DNA of 53,084 nucleotides from Thermodesulfovibrionales bacterium (GTDB lineage Bacteria > Nitrospirota > Thermodesulfovibrionia > Thermodesulfovibrionales > Dissulfurispiraceae): assembly GCA_030017995.1 (NCBI GenBank), contig JASEGS010000009.1, positions 1 to 53,084 of the forward strand. Reading direction: 5' to 3'. The position numbers and the translations under genes are program-made. The notes beneath the pieces are model-generated. The model made no database searches, was not told the origin of the DNA, and saw nothing but the letters and a program-made list of their open reading frames with translations. Of the stretch, positions 51,285-53,084 are shown piece by piece (the stretch's first letter is position 1; every line of letters begins with the position of its first letter).

Positions 51285-52568
51285 TCAATTGCTCCTTTGC
51301 GCTTTGATTTTTTGCAGCTCCATGTCTATCTTTGATAGAGCCGCTTTGTCTGTTATCGCTATTAAAGCATTTTCCAGAATATATTTGGAGATCAGCAGCC
51401 CTGCCATGTGATTGCCTTTGATATTCCAATGTCCGTCATTGCGGTAATAAAGATCATTTTCGGAGTTCAGATATTTGCGGGGAGATTGATCCGCAATTTT
51501 TTTGAAATACGGCATCAGATCGAGATATTCGATGCCGTTTTTAACGAAAAAGTCTTTAAGAATCTTATTCGGAAGCTCGTAGTCAATATCGGGATTTTTT
51601 GATTTAAGAAAATCATAAACCTGCTCCTTGTCGGGGATCACAACAAACAGAAGCCTTGCCTTGATTGACTTCGCATAATCCGCGAATTCCTTTATGTCCG
51701 ACAGGTGCGTATCCCACGCTTCTTTCAGCCACGGATATTTTTCGGGAGACTGCATAGGAATAAGCTCCCGCTCCTGTTCTTTGGATCGTTTTATATCGGA
51801 ATTCAATGCAAATTTTCTTGAAATGCCGCTGTCAGCAGCCATAGTTTTAATATTCTTTATCGCGTTGTCTGCCGCCCGGTATAAAGCTAAATTCTCGCTG
51901 AACCACTGTTTTAAGCGCTTTCTGCGATACTTCCTGAACTGCTCCTCCAACTCCTCCCGGCTGAAATGCTTTCTCTCGCCGGTCACGTTGCTCTTGATCC
52001 CGGTCTGCTCAAGCAGATATCCGTCAACCACTGTCCTGTTGGGATAAGCCCATCTCTCGGTCAGGTCGTTCTTTATAAAATATCCGACTATTATCAATTC
52101 GGGCTCTATCTTTGTTAACTTCGCTATCCTCTTTGCCTTTATAAGCTCTCCGTTTGTTTCAAAGCCGGTAACTCCGCATTTGAGGACCCTCTTGCTTATT
52201 GTTTTTTCGATAACCGCTCCCATTTTATGCTCAAACGGGGCATACCCCCATATAAAACTATCGCCGAGCAGAAGGATCGGTTTCTTTTCTCCCCGGTACG
52301 GCTCGTCATAGCATCCAAGCTCGTTGCTCCAGACAGGAAAGCTCTTGCCCTCGACCATAAATTCGAATTTTCTTCCGTATTTTTCATTAATATCGTACCC
52401 GAGCTCTTTATCGGCCTTAAAGTAATGCTGCGGATACCTTGAAAATACCGGACGGAGATCCACAACCGCAACCCGCAAAATAATCTCTAAAATAACCAAA
52501 GTAACGAGTATGCTTATTACGGTCAGTCCGGCATTTATCCAGAGGTTTTTATTTTTAATCCGGCTCAT
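51285..52568 (-). CDS. SGNH/GDSL-type hydrolase, membrane-anchored
   Basis: This protein has 427 residues from the ATG at 52568 (AAGAAGAG upstream; an in-frame extension to 52622 overlaps the carbamoyltransferase gene). One N-terminal transmembrane helix (about residues 9-31) leads to a periplasmic domain. The SGNH block I is LLLGDSFIWGY with serine as nucleophile, and the C-terminal D-x2-H motif is NDGHWNIKGNHMAG. Relatives add or remove acetyl groups on polysaccharides, or are inactive partners. The gene overlaps the carbamoyltransferase by 14 bases, so the two probably act on the same glycan. Confidence 0.82.
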   Translation of the reverse strand: MSRIKNKNLWINAGLTVISILVTLVILEIILRVAVVDLRPVFSRYPQHYFKADKELGYDINEKYGRKFEFMVEGKSFPVWSNELGCYDEPYRGEKKPILLLGDSFIWGYAPFEHKMGAVIEKTISKRVLKCGVTGFETNGELIKAKRIAKLTKIEPELIIVGYFIKNDLTERWAYPNRTVVDGYLLEQTGIKSNVTGERKHFSREELEEQFRKYRRKRLKQWFSENLALYRAADNAIKNIKTMAADSGISRKFALNSDIKRSKEQERELIPMQSPEKYPWLKEAWDTHLSDIKEFADYAKSIKARLLFVVIPDKEQVYDFLKSKNPDIDYELPNKILKDFFVKNGIEYLDLMPYFKKIADQSPRKYLNSENDLYYRNDGHWNIKGNHMAGLLISKYILENALIAITDKAALSKIDMELQKIKAQRSN

Positions 52569-53073
52569 ACTCTTCTTTCCAGTCCTTCTTCTCTTCCCAC
52601 TTAGGCTGTCTCTTTTTATCAAAGATGAAGTTCCCTATGACCAGATAATCCATCTCGGTTCTCATAAAACATTTATACGCGTCCTCAGGCGTGCAGACTA
52701 TAGGCTCTCCCCTTACGTTAAAACTCGTGTTCACGATAATGCCGTAACCTGTTCTCTCTTTGAATGCGCTTATAAGTTTGTGGTATTCAGGATTGGTCTC
52801 TTTATGGACGGTCTGCACCCTTGCGGTATAGTCGAGATGCGTTACTGCCGGAATATCGGAGCGAAGGAAGTACAGCTTATCCTTCAGAGGCATCGAGTGA
52901 TAGCCGTCAGGAAGGGGATTCCTCCTTGCAGCGCGCACATGATCTATAAGCAGCATATAAGGAGAGAGAAAGCCTTTTTCAAAATATTCTGCCGCATCTT
53001 CGTAAAGGACCGAAGGGGCGAAAGGCCTGAGAGCATGTCCCTTTGAGTTGTTGAAGTAGGAAGCGGCCCCCGA
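52555..53073 (-). CDS. Carbamoyltransferase, C-terminal part (cut at the window edge)
   Basis: Only the C-terminal carbamoyltransferase domain is here, with RPFAPSVLYEDAAEYF, SPYMLLIDHV, TARVQTV and GYGIIVNTSFNVRGEPIVCTPEDAYKC, the NodU/CmcH-family hallmarks. The frame is open from 53073, and a TAA at 53074-53076 lies ten bases from the window end. The expected 400 or so N-terminal residues are thus missing, and the first dozen residues after the TAA do not fit the family. This could be a contig-end artefact, a frameshift or a truncated gene. The enzyme uses carbamoyl phosphate to modify a sugar, here probably of the surface glycan. Confidence 0.85.
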   Translation of the reverse strand, partial: SGAASYFNNSKGHALRPFAPSVLYEDAAEYFEKGFLSPYMLLIDHVRAARRNPLPDGYHSMPLKDKLYFLRSDIPAVTHLDYTARVQTVHKETNPEYHKLISAFKERTGYGIIVNTSFNVRGEPIVCTPEDAYKCFMRTEMDYLVIGNFIFDKKRQPKWEEKKDWKEEYEPD

Positions 53074-53084
53074 TTAGAATTGAT

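Noticed and set aside
51283-51429. Longer DUF5989 reading frame
   Set aside because: The added residues are a shadow of the SGNH gene; the ATG at 51282 gives the family's usual size.

Overview
The window comes from the chromosome of a Gram-negative, probably anaerobic or microaerobic bacterium. It carries Kdo synthesis genes (kdsA, kdsD, kdsC), a long LPS-type glycosyltransferase cluster with three heptosyltransferase-family genes, Pal and CpoB, and lgt. The nitric oxide reductase genes, the perfect CIRCE operator at groESL, the eukaryote-like isocitrate dehydrogenase and the DRTGG/PHP/GHKL signalling operon would fit a member of Nitrospirota (Thermodesulfovibrio-like) or a deltaproteobacterial relative. 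This assignment is inference, because no marker RNA is present. I saw no rRNA, tRNA, insertion sequence or CRISPR array.

Layout. 1-2.9 kb: norCB behind an FNR-type box, with a divergent HPP-family membrane protein. 2.9-9.6 kb (minus strand): glnE, two oligopeptide-type ABC permeases without partners, a trmN6-like methyltransferase and a DUF4143 ATPase. 9.8-15.2 kb (minus): ispG, mltG, groESL with CIRCE, a rhomboid protease and a DUF523 protein. 15.3-19.3 kb: lgt-icd (plus), a membrane diguanylate cyclase and a glutaredoxin-like protein (minus), an SspB-like gene, and a small gene cut by an in-frame TAA. 19.3-28 kb: a complete phosphate regulon (phoB-phoR-pstS-pstC-pstA-pstB-phoU, minus) with two sets of tandem 11-bp Pho-box-like repeats, beside a divergent DUF47-pit pair. 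28-33.6 kb: a 0.2-kb imperfect inverted repeat, apbE (minus), then kdsA-kdsD-kdsC-pgsA-plsY-queC (plus). 33.5-38.6 kb (minus): seven signalling genes. 38.7-41.2 kb: pal, cpoB, moaA. 41.3-50.7 kb (plus): a surface-glycan cluster of two-family glycosyltransferases, a PAP2-kinase fusion, three tandem GT9 genes and a methyltransferase. 50.7-53.1 kb (minus): SxtJ-like, DUF5989, SGNH hydrolase and the end of a carbamoyltransferase.

How the genes work together. Kdo synthesis, the heptosyltransferases, the sugar-kinase fusion and the carbamoyltransferase/SGNH set all serve the outer-membrane glycan. pgsA and plsY serve phospholipids, and Pal, CpoB, Lgt and MltG serve the envelope. The Pst, Pit and PhoBR genes form one phosphate-response island.

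The most unusual signal is a scattered family of short tandem repeats, mostly exact 7-mers with some 8-mers. The repeat word differs at each locus. The arrays sit inside conserved genes (glnE, ispG, lgt, plsY, queC, cpoB and two glycosyltransferases) or directly against gene ends (dppC, the rhomboid gene). All of them keep the reading frame open. A separate palindromic element lies in frame inside one GT9 gene. There is no gene-free stretch longer than about 300 bases apart from the interrupted gene at 18985-19320.
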